DNA of 42,610 bases, taken from Bacteroidota bacterium (lineage in GTDB: Bacteria > Bacteroidota > Bacteroidia > Bacteroidales > Bacteroidaceae). Position 1 is the stretch's first letter. Each line of letters opens with the position of its first letter. This document shows, piece by piece, positions 14,375 to 23,042 of the stretch. The stretch is from positions 1 through 42,610 of the forward strand of contig JAFABG010000042.1 of the NCBI GenBank assembly GCA_023426145.1. Reading direction: 5' to 3'. The notes beneath the pieces were generated by a model that saw only the letters and a list, made by a program, of their open reading frames with translations, did no database searches and was not told where the DNA came from. The position numbers and the translations under genes are program-made.

Positions 14375-16924
14375 TTAGTACCCCGATGCTGCCAGCACAC
14401 AACGCAAATCAGCATAAGAGACATCATCTCCTAAAACAGCTTTAATAGGAGCAAGACCCATAAATTCATGCGTTTCTAAATAATTCCGTATCTTCATTAT
14501 TTTTTCCTTTGCTACTAGTTGTTCTATTTTAATCTTATCCTCACGGAGATAGTGTTCTAAATGATTTGCGATTGTTCCAGTAACTAAATCACGAGCTTTA
14601 GCTATATCCTCAATACTCATTCCTTCACAAAACATCTCATAACTTATTAACTTTGTATCTTTCTTCTTCTCCTTCAATTGATCTTGAGAGCTATTTGCAG
14701 GCATATCGACTTTACTTTCTCTTTTGTTTCCTATGTCCGAAAGTGTATTAAAAATATCCGGCCTTTCTAGGTTATTCTCTTTCATGTATTTACGAACTAT
14801 ACTCAAAATCTCAAGTCCATACTTTTCTACCCCTTTTGCCCCAAAATAGGGTATTGCTTCCAAAGCTTCTGGTGTATCTGGTAATAGATTTGTTATACCC
14901 ATCAATGCCTTTTGCTGCATAATAATGTAAGAAGGCATGTTCACTTCATGCGCCTTTAAAGTTCTCCATTCCGACAAAGAGTGATAAAGTTCTGGATGCA
15001 AGATATCAGTTGGTATATCTGCCTTAACTTTGCCGGATTTCCGACGAATACGTTCCTTTGTATCTTTTCGATCATTAGAAGTTTTTGAGGAAGAACTGGA
15101 TGCACTTTCTAAACTCAACATCACTTTACTTTTCTGTTTCAAATAATCTGTAACAGTAAATTTTCGAATTATCATGGCATTCAACAAAGATTCTTTAATC
15201 CATAATGCATCGTCAAGTGCTTGCAAACGCTCATTTAACTGCTTGCGTAATTCTTTATTGTCTAGAGGCATACTTGTTTTATCAAATAACGTTCGTATGG
15301 GAAGTAATGATTCACTAAAATAAGTAGCACCTGAATGGATCCTTTGTTGCAAGCCTTCATTTGCAGCGTAATCTTCATTTTCATTAATTAAACGAGTGTA
15401 TTGATTACTGAAACGGCTAGATACTTCCACTATCTTTTCTTTTAAATGCAAATCCGTTGTTTTATACTCTTCAAGTAATTTAGGATAAAGCTTATAAAGT
15501 TCCTCATCCATAAACCGAAGCAAACGTTTGTAAGCTTGATCAAGGGAGTAGAAATTAAACAAATCATTTAATAAATCGAAAAAATAAGCCTTTTGCATAG
15601 CACTCAATTGCTGGCTACCAGGTTTATTTTGCTCCACTTTCTTTGAGAAATTATCAACTACACTATCGCTAATAATTGCCTCCCTACGCAAAGGGGTTTC
15701 CAAAACCAAACCTTCTAAAGTTTTGCAACGGCTCAACGCTACATAAGTCTGCCCATGTGCAAATGAATTGCGAGCATCTATGATGGCACGTTCAAACGTT
15801 AATCCTTGGCTTTTATGAATCGTAATGGCCCATGCCAGACGAATTGGATACTGTTTAAATTCACCTTCTACTTCCTCATTTATTTCCTTTGATTCTTCAT
15901 TTAGCACATACTTATAATTGGACCACACTTCAGGCAACAACTGAAAAATATCACTACTATCCTTTCCACGCACCGACATTCCTTTCTCATTCACACTCAC
16001 CACTTCTCCAATCATGCCATTATAATACCGTTTCTCAGTTGATGCATCATTTTTAAGAAACATGATTTGAGCCCCTTGTTTAATAGTAAGAATTTCGTCT
16101 GCTGGAAACGAATATTCAGGAAAATTTCCCGTTATCTCGGCACGAAAACTATATGCTTGGCCGGGCAACGATGCTAATTCGCAGGTATTCACCTGCTGTG
16201 CCTGATAGTTATGGGTTGTCAATCGGATATAACCATCTTCTTTCGATGGATGGAAGGAAGGCATATAGCGTCGGTTTAATTCATTTAAAACCTCATCATC
16301 TGCAATATTTTCTCGTATTTTATTCAAAAGTGAAAGAAAAAAAGTATCACTTTGACGATATACTTTCTTTAGTTCTATAGTCATATACACTGTTTTTCTC
16401 AATGCATTACTGGCAAAAAAATAGGGCGTATCGTAATAGTTCTTCAAAACCTCCCATTCATTATCCTTCACAACAGGAGCTAACTGTTGTAAATCACCAA
16501 TTAATAACAACTGTACACCTCCAAAAGGCTTTTCACGATCTCGATACCGTCGCAAAGCTGCATCTACGGCGTCAAGTAAATCAGCACGTACCATGCTTAT
16601 TTCATCTATAACAAGCAAATCCATACTACGGATTATGTTTCGTTTTTCTTTGCTGAAGCGATAATGAATTTGAGATGAATTGAAAGTAGTATCGGGCACA
16701 AATGGAGCAAAAGACAATTGAAAGAAAGAATGAATTGTCACCCCACCAGCATTAATTGCTGCGATTCCTGTTGGGGCCAACACCACCATACGTTTAGGAG
16801 TACTCTCCCTTAATCGTTTTAAGAATGTAGTTTTTCCAGTTCCTGCTTTTCCGGTTAGAAACAAATGTGTGCCTGTATTCTCTATGAACTGCCAAGCAAG
16901 TTGTAGTTCAGAATTATTTTCCAT
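14375..16924 (-). CDS. PIF1-like ATP-dependent DNA helicase with C-terminal HRDC/HTH region
   Basis: An 849-residue superfamily 1B helicase. The N-terminal motor has Walker A GKAGTGKTT at residues 25-33, Walker B LLVIDEISM near 110, the GDLQQLAPV motif and the late motif AWAITIHKSQGLTFERAIID followed by TYVALSRC. After a long charged, probably coiled-coil linker (about residues 430-620) come an HRDC-like segment (LRT/AHEVNMPSYIIMQQKAL, GAKGVEKYG, about 650-725) and a final helix-turn-helix-like domain (EMFCEGMSIEDIAKARDLVTGTI read in parts, then IANHLEHYL). This C-terminal pair resembles the end of RecQ helicases. The probable role is DNA repair or replication of structured DNA. No operon partner is evident. 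Confidence 0.9.
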   Translation of the reverse strand: MENNSELQLAWQFIENTGTHLFLTGKAGTGKTTFLKRLRESTPKRMVVLAPTGIAAINAGGVTIHSFFQLSFAPFVPDTTFNSSQIHYRFSKEKRNIIRSMDLLVIDEISMVRADLLDAVDAALRRYRDREKPFGGVQLLLIGDLQQLAPVVKDNEWEVLKNYYDTPYFFASNALRKTVYMTIELKKVYRQSDTFFLSLLNKIRENIADDEVLNELNRRYMPSFHPSKEDGYIRLTTHNYQAQQVNTCELASLPGQAYSFRAEITGNFPEYSFPADEILTIKQGAQIMFLKNDASTEKRYYNGMIGEVVSVNEKGMSVRGKDSSDIFQLLPEVWSNYKYVLNEESKEINEEVEGEFKQYPIRLAWAITIHKSQGLTFERAIIDARNSFAHGQTYVALSRCKTLEGLVLETPLRREAIISDSVVDNFSKKVEQNKPGSQQLSAMQKAYFFDLLNDLFNFYSLDQAYKRLLRFMDEELYKLYPKLLEEYKTTDLHLKEKIVEVSSRFSNQYTRLINENEDYAANEGLQQRIHSGATYFSESLLPIRTLFDKTSMPLDNKELRKQLNERLQALDDALWIKESLLNAMIIRKFTVTDYLKQKSKVMLSLESASSSSSKTSNDRKDTKERIRRKSGKVKADIPTDILHPELYHSLSEWRTLKAHEVNMPSYIIMQQKALMGITNLLPDTPEALEAIPYFGAKGVEKYGLEILSIVRKYMKENNLERPDIFNTLSDIGNKRESKVDMPANSSQDQLKEKKKDTKLISYEMFCEGMSIEDIAKARDLVTGTIANHLEHYLREDKIKIEQLVAKEKIMKIRNYLETHEFMGLAPIKAVLGDDVSYADLRCVLAASGY

Positions 16925-17019
16925 TTTTCTTTATTTTTTGTAAAGATACAGAATACATTTCACCTATAGAAACTGATCATAAAAAAAGATCTATTTACTT
17001 GCTATATAACCAAAGAAGA

Positions 17020-17055
17020 AGTCCTAGCTTTCTATCTATTGAAGAAAACCAGGAC
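17020..17055 (-). terminator. Possible terminator of the atp operon
   Basis: AGTCCTAGCTTTC and GAAAACCAGGACT form an imperfect inverted repeat about 70 bases past the atpG stop. The minus-strand tract after it is only moderately T-rich, so the call is tentative. Confidence 0.4.
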
Positions 17056-17122
17056 TATATCAAATTAGAGAAATTACGTAAAATTTAAAACAAATATTAT
17101 CGAAAATTATAAAACAACGATA

Positions 17123-18013
17123 TTACTTCATAGACCCACCAACTATATCCAACAACTCATTGGTAATAGCTTGTTGTCTACTCTTATTGTATTGTTTCGT
17201 CAAATCCTGAATCAAATTGTTTGCATTATCAGTCGCAACTTGCATAGCCAATGTACGAGCCGCGTGTTCAGACGCATTTGAATCAACAGCAGCAGTAAAT
17301 ATCTTTTGGCTCAAAACTGTTGGTATTAACTCAGAAACCAATTCTTCAGCAGCAGGTTCAACAATATAATCATTAGTCAACTCAGCAGCACCGGTAGCCT
17401 CTTCTTCGGAATCACCATCAACAACATGAGTCAAATCTATAGGCAGATAAGTTTCACGTAAAAGCACTTGTACTCCCATAGATTTAAAATGATGATAAAT
17501 AATTTCAACTTGATCGATCTCTCCAGCTACATACATAGTCATAAGTTGACGAGCAAGTTCAGCAGCCTCCTGATATGAGGGTTTATCTGCTAACTCCGAA
17601 GAATTCTCCCGAGGAACGAATCCCATGCGCTTTGCTGCTTCATCCACTTTCTTTCCAACTGGAAATATCAGAATATTCTCCTGTCCCAATGAACTGAACT
17701 CGTTAGTAGTTTGCAGCAACATTTTTATAACATTTGCATTAAAAGCCCCACAAAGGGAAGTGTTGGAAGAAAAGACGACAATCGCCACACGCTTCACTTC
17801 CCTCTTTTTTATATAGGGAGACTCTATTGGAAGATCCGCACCAAGGAAGTTTGTCAATATCTTATTCAATTTCCTCTGATAAGGTAACATATTCTCAATG
17901 GCTCCTTGTGCCTTGTGTAATTTGGCAGAAGCCACCATCTTCATTGCTGAAGTGATTTTTCGGGTACTTTTTACCGAATTTATTCTGGTTTTTACTTCTT
18001 TCAGTGAAGCCAT
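17123..18013 (-). CDS. atpG: ATP synthase F1, gamma subunit
   Basis: Central rotor shaft of F1. The 296-residue protein has the N-terminal helix ASLKEVKTRINSVKSTRKITSAMKMVA (read in parts) and the C-terminal helix with SRQQAITNELLDIVGG, the two coiled helices that run through the alpha3-beta3 hexamer. An acidic insertion at about residues 200-230 (DGDSEEEATGAAE and on) is longer than in E. coli. It is the last gene of the operon, 63 bases after atpA. Very secure. Confidence 0.97.
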   Translation of the reverse strand: MASLKEVKTRINSVKSTRKITSAMKMVASAKLHKAQGAIENMLPYQRKLNKILTNFLGADLPIESPYIKKREVKRVAIVVFSSNTSLCGAFNANVIKMLLQTTNEFSSLGQENILIFPVGKKVDEAAKRMGFVPRENSSELADKPSYQEAAELARQLMTMYVAGEIDQVEIIYHHFKSMGVQVLLRETYLPIDLTHVVDGDSEEEATGAAELTNDYIVEPAAEELVSELIPTVLSQKIFTAAVDSNASEHAARTLAMQVATDNANNLIQDLTKQYNKSRQQAITNELLDIVGGSMK

Positions 18014-18076
18014 AACTTTTTAAATTAATTATTTGAATGAGGATTCTAGTACTAGTATCCTCTCTAATACCAAATG

Positions 18077-19660
18077 CTACAAATATTGCTTAGCAACCAT
18101 AGCTGCTGTCTCTTCAATTGCATTTGTCACACTTTCATCTATAACTCCTGTTTTCAAAACATCAAGTACATCCTGCTGATGATTGAGTTGCAGAGATTCA
18201 ATAAAGCTACGTTCGAATCCTTGAACATTATCCAAAGGAACATCATGAAGCAAGCCATGAGTACCACAATACAAAATAGCAATCTGTTGTTCTACAGGCA
18301 TTGGACTATATTGGGGCTGAATAAGTAATTGAGCATTCTTACGTCCTTTATCGATGGTCATGGCCGTGATAGGATCCATATCACTACTAAACTTAGAGAA
18401 AGCTTCTAACTCCCGATATTGAGCCTGATCCATCTTTAATGTTCCCGCTACTTTCTTCATTGCCTTGATTTGAGCATTACCACCCACACGAGACACAGAA
18501 ATACCAACATTAATAGCAGGGCGTACACCTTGATTAAAGAGGTCTGTTTCTAGGAAGATCTGTCCATCAGTAATAGAAATCACGTTCGTAGGTATGTAAG
18601 CAGAAACATCACCTGCTTGTGTCTCAATTATAGGTAAAGCTGTAAGTGATCCACCACCCTTTACAACATCCTTAAGACTTTCGGGAAGATCATTCATTTC
18701 TTTAGCTACTCCTTCTTCTTTGATAATTTTAGCAGCACGCTCTAATAAACGAGAGTGCAAATAAAATATATCACCTGGGTAAGCTTCACGTCCAGATGGA
18801 CGACGAAGAATTAATGAAACCTCACGATATGCAACAGCTTGCTTCGATAAATCATCATATACCACTAAGGCATGACGACCTGTATCACGGAAATATTCCC
18901 CAATAGCGGCACCAGCAAAAGGCGCATAATATTGCAATGCTGCAGGATCACCTGCTGTAGCAGCAACTACTATAGTATAATCCATTGCTCCATTTTCACG
19001 AAGTGTATTCACAATAGATGCCACTGTGGAACCTTTCTGACCAATAGCTACATAAATACAATAAACTGGGTCACCTGCCAAATAATTATTCCGCTGGTTG
19101 ATAATTGTATCTATTGCTATTGATGTTTTTCCTGTTTGGCGGTCACCAATTATCAACTCACGTTGTCCACGTCCAATTGGAATCATCGCATCAACCGCTT
19201 TTAATCCAGTTTGTAAAGGCTGATTCACAGGCTGACGATAAATAACTCCTGGCGCTTTACGCTCTAGAGGCATGTCATACAATTCGCCTCCAATTAAACC
19301 TTTCCCATCTAAAGGTTCACCTAATGGATCAATAACACGGCCTAACATGCTTTCGCCTACACGGATAGAAGCAATACGCTTAGTACGTTTAACGACGAAG
19401 CCTTCTTTTATCTTATCGGTAGGTCCTAGCAATACAGCACCTACATTATCCTCTTCAAGGTTCATTACAATGGCTTTAATACCATTGTCAAATTCCAATA
19501 ATTCGTTAGCTTCAGCATTCCGCAATCCATAGATGCGCACCACTCCATCACTTACCTGAAGCACCGTACCTATTTCATCAAGCTGAACGCTAGTGTTAAT
19601 ACCTTCGAGTTGCTTGCGCAAGATTTCAGATACTTCGCTTACTTTTATATTTTCAGACAT
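18077..19660 (-). CDS. atpA: ATP synthase F1, alpha subunit
   Basis: Non-catalytic nucleotide-binding subunit of the F1 hexamer; 527 residues. The P-loop is GDRQTGKTS near residue 170. The domain order is normal: beta-barrel (VLQVSDGVVRIYGL), nucleotide-binding core, then a C-terminal helical domain. The signature PAINVGISVSRVGG is present before the arginine-finger region. The start codon overlaps the atpH stop by one base, so the two are translationally coupled. Very secure. Confidence 0.98.
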   Translation of the reverse strand: MSENIKVSEVSEILRKQLEGINTSVQLDEIGTVLQVSDGVVRIYGLRNAEANELLEFDNGIKAIVMNLEEDNVGAVLLGPTDKIKEGFVVKRTKRIASIRVGESMLGRVIDPLGEPLDGKGLIGGELYDMPLERKAPGVIYRQPVNQPLQTGLKAVDAMIPIGRGQRELIIGDRQTGKTSIAIDTIINQRNNYLAGDPVYCIYVAIGQKGSTVASIVNTLRENGAMDYTIVVAATAGDPAALQYYAPFAGAAIGEYFRDTGRHALVVYDDLSKQAVAYREVSLILRRPSGREAYPGDIFYLHSRLLERAAKIIKEEGVAKEMNDLPESLKDVVKGGGSLTALPIIETQAGDVSAYIPTNVISITDGQIFLETDLFNQGVRPAINVGISVSRVGGNAQIKAMKKVAGTLKMDQAQYRELEAFSKFSSDMDPITAMTIDKGRKNAQLLIQPQYSPMPVEQQIAILYCGTHGLLHDVPLDNVQGFERSFIESLQLNHQQDVLDVLKTGVIDESVTNAIEETAAMVAKQYL

Positions 19661-20220
19661 TATACAATTCTCCTATTCTTATCAATAAACTGTTGTTTCA
19701 CTCGTTTCAACTGTGTAGCAATGCTGGCATCAAGTCGATAATCATTAATATCGAAAATAAAACCACCCTCAATTGAGGGATCTATTACAGTTTCGAGTTC
19801 CATTTTGGCATGCAGAATATGCGCCGCAGAAGAACGAATACGACCTTCAGTCTCTTTATCTACCGGAACAGCTGTAATCAATTTACCAACTCCAATATGT
19901 TTGAGCTTTCTATAAAGATCAAGATACATCAAAGCAATAAACTGCAGATAACCTTCACGTCTGTTTCTCAACACCAAGGTAATAAAACGGACAAACTCTC
20001 TAGTTGATTTTCCGTTACCATCGGCTGCTGTACAGACCAATGCCAATTTCTCTTTGATAGAAATCACAGGATTATCAAGTGCTTCACGCAATCCAGGTTG
20101 AGAAACAAAGCAGTAAGATAGAGCCACAAATTCCTCATAGAGTTTGTCCTCTATGCCTTTCAACTGTGCATACTCAATCATTGCCTTGGCATATCGCATT
20201 GAGAGTACTCCGACTTCCAT
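19660..20220 (-). CDS. atpH: ATP synthase F1, delta subunit
   Basis: Peripheral-stalk subunit (OSCP homologue) that ties the top of F1 to the b subunits; 186 residues, normal length. The N-terminal helical domain (LSMRYAKAMIEYAQ) and the C-terminal IDPSIEGGFIFDINDYRLDAS segment (read in parts) are characteristic of the family. It lies between atpF (4 bases upstream) and atpA (1-base overlap). Confidence 0.95.
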   Translation of the reverse strand: MEVGVLSMRYAKAMIEYAQLKGIEDKLYEEFVALSYCFVSQPGLREALDNPVISIKEKLALVCTAADGNGKSTREFVRFITLVLRNRREGYLQFIALMYLDLYRKLKHIGVGKLITAVPVDKETEGRIRSSAAHILHAKMELETVIDPSIEGGFIFDINDYRLDASIATQLKRVKQQFIDKNRRIV

Positions 20221-20224
20221 CTTC

Positions 20225-20728
20225 TTAGTTTTTATTTGGGGTTAATACTTCATCCAGCATACGATCGATCATACCCATTTGGGATTCTTTATCTAGAAGA
20301 TTCTTACGAAGCACCTTCTCTGCGATATCGACAGAAAGAACAGCTACCTGACGACGAATATCACGAATAGCTTCATCTTTCTCTATCTGAATTTGTTGTT
20401 TCACCGCATCAAGTTCCTTCTGTGCGGCGATTTCGGCTTGTTTACGGGCCTCATGAACAATTTTATCACGTTCATCCATCGCTTCCTTCAAGATCCGTCC
20501 TTGTTCTTTGTTTGCAGCAGCTACTAGCGCTTCGCCCTCACCTTTCAAACGGGCTAATTGAGCATTGGCTTCTCTTGCTACCTCCAAAGACTGGTCGATA
20601 TAAGTTTTACGGCTTTCCACCATCGTAATAATGATGGGGAAACCGTATTTAGCTAATATCACGAACACAACCCCGAATGCGACAAACATCCAGAACAACA
20701 AGCCACTATCGGGTAATAGTAATGACAT
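20225..20728 (-). CDS. atpF: ATP synthase Fo, b subunit
   Basis: Peripheral stator: one N-terminal transmembrane helix (FWMFVAFGVVFVILAKYGF, about residues 11-30) followed by a long charged alpha-helical, coiled-coil stretch to the C-terminus. The 167 residues match the family. The alanine/glutamate/lysine-rich stalk begins around SRKTYIDQSLEVA. A single b gene is present, so the stator is probably a b homodimer. Confidence 0.96.
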   Translation of the reverse strand: MSLLLPDSGLLFWMFVAFGVVFVILAKYGFPIIITMVESRKTYIDQSLEVAREANAQLARLKGEGEALVAAANKEQGRILKEAMDERDKIVHEARKQAEIAAQKELDAVKQQIQIEKDEAIRDIRRQVAVLSVDIAEKVLRKNLLDKESQMGMIDRMLDEVLTPNKN

Positions 20729-20785
20729 TTTTTTATAATTAAAGATTAAAATTCAATAATTTAAAGAAAGACATCAAGGCTTACT

Positions 20786-21043
20786 TTAAAGGAAGATTAC
20801 CATCAAACATACGACTAGAGCCAACAAAGCTACACCCTCAATCAAGGCAGCCGCAATAATCATATTCATACGAATATCACTCACCCCTTCAGGTTGACGT
20901 GCTATAGCTTCCATAGCAGAACCACCAATTTTACCAATACCCAAACCAGCTCCGATAACTGCAAGACCTGCACCGATAGCTGCACCTAATTTACTCAATC
21001 CTACTGCTGCTGCAGTGGCTTGTAACAATACTGATAGTAACAT
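20786..21043 (-). CDS. atpE: ATP synthase Fo, c subunit (rotor ring)
   Basis: An 85-residue hairpin of two transmembrane helices joined by the polar loop ARQPEG (R49, Q50, P51). Glycine-rich packing motifs GAGLAVIGAGLGIG lie in helix 1. The ion-binding carboxylate is E69 in LIEGVAL in helix 2. The residue 33 positions earlier, where Na+-binding rings have Gln, is Ile36, and E69 is followed by Gly rather than Ser/Thr; both favour proton coupling. It is preceded by atpB and followed by atpF in the operon. Confidence 0.97.
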   Translation of the reverse strand: MLLSVLLQATAAAVGLSKLGAAIGAGLAVIGAGLGIGKIGGSAMEAIARQPEGVSDIRMNMIIAAALIEGVALLALVVCLMVIFL

Positions 21044-21118
21044 AATTTTCAGTTTTTAAATAATTTATTTTTGATTTATATTTTTGTTCTCACTATTCTA
21101 TTTTCTAGAATTTGCAAG

Positions 21119-22303
21119 TTATTTATTCTTCTCAGCATTTACTTTACTACCCTCTTGGGCAAGGCCAATAAATACGGCTGAAAGCATAGTAAATACGTAA
21201 GCTTGAATAAAGGCAACCAACAATTCTAGCGCATTCATAAAAATATTAAAAAGAACGGAAATCACGGTCAGTGTGCCATTAAGAGCTGGCCCCATACTTG
21301 CAGATATAAAAATCAAACAGGTAAGAACTAACATAGCCATGTGCCCAGATAACATATTGGCAAAAAGACGAATCATCAAAGCAAAAGGTTTTGTAAAAAC
21401 CCCAAAGAACTCAATAAAGGGCATCATTGGAACTGGTACTTTAAGCCACCAAGGTACATCTGGCCAAAAAACATCTTTCCAGTAATGCTTAGTACCAAAA
21501 AGATTAACCGCAAAAAACGTAAAAATAGCAAGTACCATCGTAATAGCGATATTTCCTGTTACATTTGCTCCTCCTGGGAATATTGGAATTAGTCCCATAA
21601 TGTTATTGAGAAAAATAAAGAAAAAGGCAGTAAGTAAATATGGAGCAAACTTTCGATAATTAGGGCCTACACAACCTTTAATTACATCGTCATTTACCAT
21701 CATAATAAACATTTCCATAAAACCAATAAATCCTCCTGGAGCAGAAGCTCCTTCTGGACGTTTCTTATACCACTGCGCTACACTCAACACTATTACTACT
21801 AATAGTACACAATTAAATAATAAAGCAAAGGTTACCTTAGTAATTGAAATATCCCAAGGACGAACTTGTTCACCACCTATATTGTATTCAACTAACTTCC
21901 CTTCATACTTACTACCTTCAGGAGCTATAGAAAGGCCCTCGTATGTTCCTTCATTTTCTTCTAGGCGCGAAGATAAAAAGATATGCCACCCAGTAGTATT
22001 GCTATAAACGATTATTGGTAGAGGAACTACAATCTTAGTATTGCCCCATGTAGTAATATGCCATTCATAAGAATCACCAATATGCCCAAATATGATACTC
22101 TTTACGTTTACAGGATTTTCCTTTGAAGCTTGGGAGGTTTCATCCTTATCAGCCTGCAATGTTACAGTTTTCGAGGCATTCAATTGTTTATTCACCGGCA
22201 ACGGAGTCGATAAAGATCCCTCCTGTGCGGAAATCGACTCACTAGCTACAGTCAAAAGACAAAGCAGAAATATCGAAGTTACTATATTACACAACTGTTT
22301 CAT
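21119..22303 (-). CDS. atpB: ATP synthase Fo, a subunit with long exported N-terminal extension
   Basis: A 394-residue stator channel, much longer than the roughly 270 residues of E. coli. It begins with a signal-peptide-like segment (IVTSIFLLCLLTVASESISA), then about 140 residues that should face the periplasm. The membrane core starts near ITKVTFALLFNCVLLVVIV. The essential arginine is R312 in MIRLFANMLSGH. The C-terminal helix carries FIQAYVFTML. A long N-terminal extension is, as I recall, common in Bacteroidota a subunits. The start overlaps the upstream membrane gene by 17 bases. Confidence 0.96.
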   Translation of the reverse strand: MKQLCNIVTSIFLLCLLTVASESISAQEGSLSTPLPVNKQLNASKTVTLQADKDETSQASKENPVNVKSIIFGHIGDSYEWHITTWGNTKIVVPLPIIVYSNTTGWHIFLSSRLEENEGTYEGLSIAPEGSKYEGKLVEYNIGGEQVRPWDISITKVTFALLFNCVLLVVIVLSVAQWYKKRPEGASAPGGFIGFMEMFIMMVNDDVIKGCVGPNYRKFAPYLLTAFFFIFLNNIMGLIPIFPGGANVTGNIAITMVLAIFTFFAVNLFGTKHYWKDVFWPDVPWWLKVPVPMMPFIEFFGVFTKPFALMIRLFANMLSGHMAMLVLTCLIFISASMGPALNGTLTVISVLFNIFMNALELLVAFIQAYVFTMLSAVFIGLAQEGSKVNAEKNK

Positions 22304-22721
22304 TTTTATTCTTATTTTTCTTTTTCCGTTTCAGGTTCACCTCAAAAGAGAAGAAGAACCACGTTTCGTAAATTAGATACAACAAGTAGAACGACATAAA
22401 TGTCAATAAAAAAGCCCTAGCTTCTTCACGCACTGCAAAACAATATATTAACAATAAGACTAATGACAACATCAATTTTATCATTTTAATTGCTAAATAG
22501 AGCAATACCATTTTCTGTGGAGCATGCCGACGACATGCATCGAACATATAAATACTAAATAAACCGAAAGTAAAGAAATAAATCGGTATAAACGGATATC
22601 CCTCAAAATAATGCCCTGGCAAAAAAATGTGCAAAATTATAGCCCCTAATCCGCCAGTTAATACTGTAAACAATCCATTAAGCCCAATAAAATTCCGTTT
22701 AGTCTTACTTATATTTACCAT
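22287..22721 (-). CDS. Four-helix membrane protein in the atp operon (AtpI-like position)
   Basis: A 144-residue protein with four hydrophobic helices (GLNGLFTVLTGGLGAIIL, PFIPIYFFTFGLFSIYMF, MIKLMLSLVLLLIYCFA, FLLTFMSFYLLYLIYE) and a very basic C-terminus (RKKKNKNKN). It lies between atpC and atpB, overlapping atpB by 17 bases. AtpI/UncI proteins, which help assemble the c ring or supply Mg2+, occupy this place in other operons, but I see no clear sequence signature, so the relation is positional. The coupling to atpB suggests a role in Fo assembly. Confidence 0.75.
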   Translation of the reverse strand: MVNISKTKRNFIGLNGLFTVLTGGLGAIILHIFLPGHYFEGYPFIPIYFFTFGLFSIYMFDACRRHAPQKMVLLYLAIKMIKLMLSLVLLLIYCFAVREEARAFLLTFMSFYLLYLIYETWFFFSFEVNLKRKKKNKNKNETVV

Positions 22722-22756
22722 GTTATGTGTGTTTTTCTAGTGTATCTAATCATTTA

Positions 22757-23005
22757 TTATGAGATGCAAGCCGAAACTTCACCAGCACTCATTTCTACAA
22801 AACCACCCTGAATATCAAGAGTATGTTCTTCTCCATCTTCTATTGAAACGTAACTTAAAGTTCCTTCTTTCAAAGAAGATACAATAGGAGCATGCCCCGG
22901 GAGAATAGAGAAGGATCCTACAGTGCCAGGAAGCGTTACTATATTAACATCTCCATCAAATATACTTTTCTCGGGTGATACAATACTCAAATGAAGTTTT
23001 TTCAT
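22757..23005 (-). CDS. atpC: ATP synthase F1, epsilon subunit (short form)
   Basis: An 82-residue protein starting at the ATG at 23005 (MKKLHLSIVSPEK), which matches the family's usual N-terminus. An upstream start at 23062 would overlap atpD and add a charged tail, and is rejected. Only the N-terminal beta-sandwich domain is present, including GTVGSFSILPGHAPIVSSL and GGFVEM. The C-terminal two-helix domain found in E. coli epsilon (about 139 residues in all) is absent, with the stop right after GEVSACIS. The subunit should still link gamma to the c ring but cannot insert the inhibitory helices. It follows atpD by 37 bases. Confidence 0.94.
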   Translation of the reverse strand: MKKLHLSIVSPEKSIFDGDVNIVTLPGTVGSFSILPGHAPIVSSLKEGTLSYVSIEDGEEHTLDIQGGFVEMSAGEVSACIS

Positions 23006-23042
23006 CTTATGCTTTTTTTTATTGATTTGAGCAACTAGAAAG

